Part shown: piece by piece, positions 29,695 through 31,451 of the stretch
How the letters are laid out: the number at the start of each line of letters is the position of its first letter
How positions within the stretch are numbered: the stretch's first letter is position 1
From: Halocafeteria seosinensis
Taxonomy: Eukaryota; Sar; Bigyra; Bicosoecida
Direction: 5' to 3'
DNA length: 31,451 nucleotides
NCBI GenBank assembly: GCA_001687465.1
Contig: LVLI01000323.1
Span: 1 to 31,451, forward strand
Notes under the pieces: generated by a model
What the model was told of the DNA's origin: nothing
Database searches by the model: none
The model's input: only the letters and a program-made list of their open reading frames with translations
Position numbers and translations under genes: made by a program

Positions 29695-30072
29695 CTTAGA
29701 TGTGATACGTTCGCTAAAGCCTTTACTGAACGGTACACTTCTTTATGTAGCACTCTAAGATTGGCGGTGATATCAGGAGCGGGGAGCAAGGTCTTTGTTC
29801 ATATACTAGTGCTTGCCATGAACGGAAAACAAGCATAAAAGTTGCTTCTTCCAAAGCAATAGCATTAACTTTCTCTGGCTAAACGTGGTCAACTTTCTTC
29901 AGAAGCGGGAAAAAGTTCAAGTTGGATTTGTGGAGATGTCCAGGGATATGTATCATACGATACACTTTTATAGCCATGTTTTGAGATTTACAGGGTGCTA
30001 AAACTAAGACTATCTCGTTAAGTGGAGGATTGTAGCATCTGACTAGACTAGCGGTAGTGACTGCTTGTTGAG
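29695..30072. other. Likely promoter side of the ankyrin gene, no gene seen
   Basis: Only short frames without motifs. It contains the GTTCAA/GTTGG element at 29913-29925. Confidence 0.5.
29913..29925. promoter_or_regulatory. Weak GTTGAA-like element upstream of the ankyrin gene
   Basis: AAGTTCAAGTTGG lies about 220 bp upstream of the start at 29694. It is the weakest member of the set: TTCAA replaces the perfect repeat, resembling the middle copy of the kinase promoter. Confidence 0.3.
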
Positions 30073-31451
30073 ATGGGTTTGCCAGTGGTAAGTGAAGCTG
30101 AGACTACTGTACACAGCACTTTCTCTCCAACGCCGTTTGGATTGCACATAGAAATATATGCGGAAGAATCCAAACTCGCTTGCGACGAAAACGGCTTTCC
30201 ATGCCTTTCCACAAATTCCCTCTTATTAATTCTACATGGTATTAGGGCTATCACTACTGCATGTGAACTATATTTGAAAGTATACCGGGAAACTACGTGT
30301 TACTGCTGAGTGCCGGTAGCTTGAACGCCTATTTGAATGGTACAAAAGAGAGGGCGGTCGCGACAAGTTCTGGGCTGACCATCATGTACACGTACAGTCA
30401 ACCTCTCCTGGAATACCATTTCTTCAGTTCTCCATTTTCGACAACACTGTTCTTGCTCATTTACCTTTTGAGTCTGGGCGAGAACGGACAGACTCTGGAC
30501 GTGTGGACAGCGGTAAACACCATAATTCAACGCTTTTTGGTCGGGAACACACCACACTACGAATCCGCCTAATTTCACAGCAACCCTCTTGTAGGAAAAA
30601 CAGTGCGCACTTTGGTAGAAAGTGAATCGTGTAGCATCACAAAATGGAGCTGAAAATTGAGAAATGACGTAACACTTGATCCCTGTATCCCATTTAACTC
30701 ACGAGAAAATATCGTACCACATTGTGACTCCACGGCTATCTGCGACAGCAGGAGTGGACATTTGTCCCGCAAGTAGCAAAGGTACAGCCCAACCCCACCT
30801 ATTGTTATTGTAGCATGAACAATACACACTGGGGACGTCTACTGAATCAACCTCCGGTCTGCTCCGATTTAGGCGCACGTATGTAAGAACTACTTGGGGG
30901 CAAACAAGTCAAGGAAAAATTCGGCATCTGTGTTCTTTACAAAATTGATCCGCCACCCATGAGGATGCTGGATCGACTTTGGAAATGACAACTCCGTACC
31001 ATGTAGGCTAGTTTTCTTCCTGGAAGAGCAATGTACACATGGATACTTTACACACGCCTGTGAAATGCAGAATCCAAAATCCCCATTTGCACGGGATGGC
31101 CATCAAAGAACCGACCCGTTACCGCCTCATGTTTCTATCGCCTATATCGCTCCCGCGTACAGAGTGTACATTTCACACTGATTTCACTTGCACTTGACTC
31201 AGTCAGACTCTCCGATCATGATGAGCGATGGCTGCCATGACAGGGGGTGCGGGAGCGGCATCAACCGATATACCCTACGAAAGAGTACAGAAACTCCGCC
31301 TTGTGTCGGAGGAAACCAAACGAATACTATCATAATTGCGGGTTCCCTCACTCTCCCGAGCATTCGCATGGAAACAACTCTGGTTTCGTAATTTCGCGGG
31401 CGTTTCCCGCAGCTATTTGCTCGTCAACGAGACGGAAGACGGTATTATACC
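30073..31451. other. Right end of window, no supported gene
   Basis: Two adjacent plus-strand frames look faintly gene-like. One (30073-30309) starts at an ATG and encodes 78 residues with a SPTPFGLHIEIYAEE stretch. The next, in another frame to 30572, has a hydrophobic FSTTLFLLIYLL segment. I could not find donor and acceptor sites that join them in phase. Nothing is seen from 30573 to the end. Confidence 0.35.

Noticed and set aside
30073-30572. Two-exon gene joining two plus-strand frames
   Set aside because: No donor and acceptor pair restores the phase between them, and the second frame lacks an early ATG.

Overview
The window is the left end of a eukaryotic nuclear chromosome. It opens with 94 bases of CCCTAA telomere repeat, so the G-rich TTAGGG strand runs off the left edge. 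Genes are split by short spliceosomal GT-AG introns, nearly all 58-82 nt long in the models below. A CCT-motif protein, a kanadaptin, an ISD11-like LYR protein and a Wee1/Myt1-type kinase point to a microbial eukaryote, most likely an alga (CCT motifs are typical of plants and algae). I cannot fix the phylum from sequence alone. All splice models were built by eye from splice signals, reading phase and family motifs.

Layout. (1) 1-2813: telomere, then a long cysteine-repeat reading frame that is cut at its 5' end by the telomere and broken by an in-frame stop, so probably a subtelomeric pseudogene. (2) 2814-7865: gene-poor subtelomeric DNA holding small tandem motif clusters, a diverged duplication, a CA microsatellite and a ~190-bp tandem array. 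(3) 7866-11948: a MULE transposase-derived gene of about 11 exons with D-D-E residues, a SWIM zinc finger and an AT-hook tail. (4) 12701-20438: a compact host gene block: CCR4-type nuclease (+), LYRM4/ISD11-like (-), ankyrin/EF-hand-like/coiled-coil protein (+), kanadaptin (+). (5) 20465-23023: a duplicated segment with a broken CCT gene (-) and an intact CCT gene (-). (6) 24655-28240 and on to 29694: a Wee1/Myt1-type kinase (+) converging on a seven-repeat ankyrin gene (-). (7) 29695-31451: no gene I can support.

Three observations stand out. A short element built on GTTGAA repeats lies 100-220 bp upstream of nearly every host gene in the window, including the divergent LYRM4/ankyrin pair, but I did not see it upstream of the transposase gene. 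The kanadaptin-CCT gene end appears to have been duplicated and then lost reciprocally: copy 1 keeps kanadaptin and has a ruined CCT gene, copy 2 keeps the CCT gene and only a scrap of kanadaptin tail. The transposase-derived gene has kept its catalytic acids through about ten introns and carries a long chromatin-type tail, which makes it a candidate domesticated transposase.
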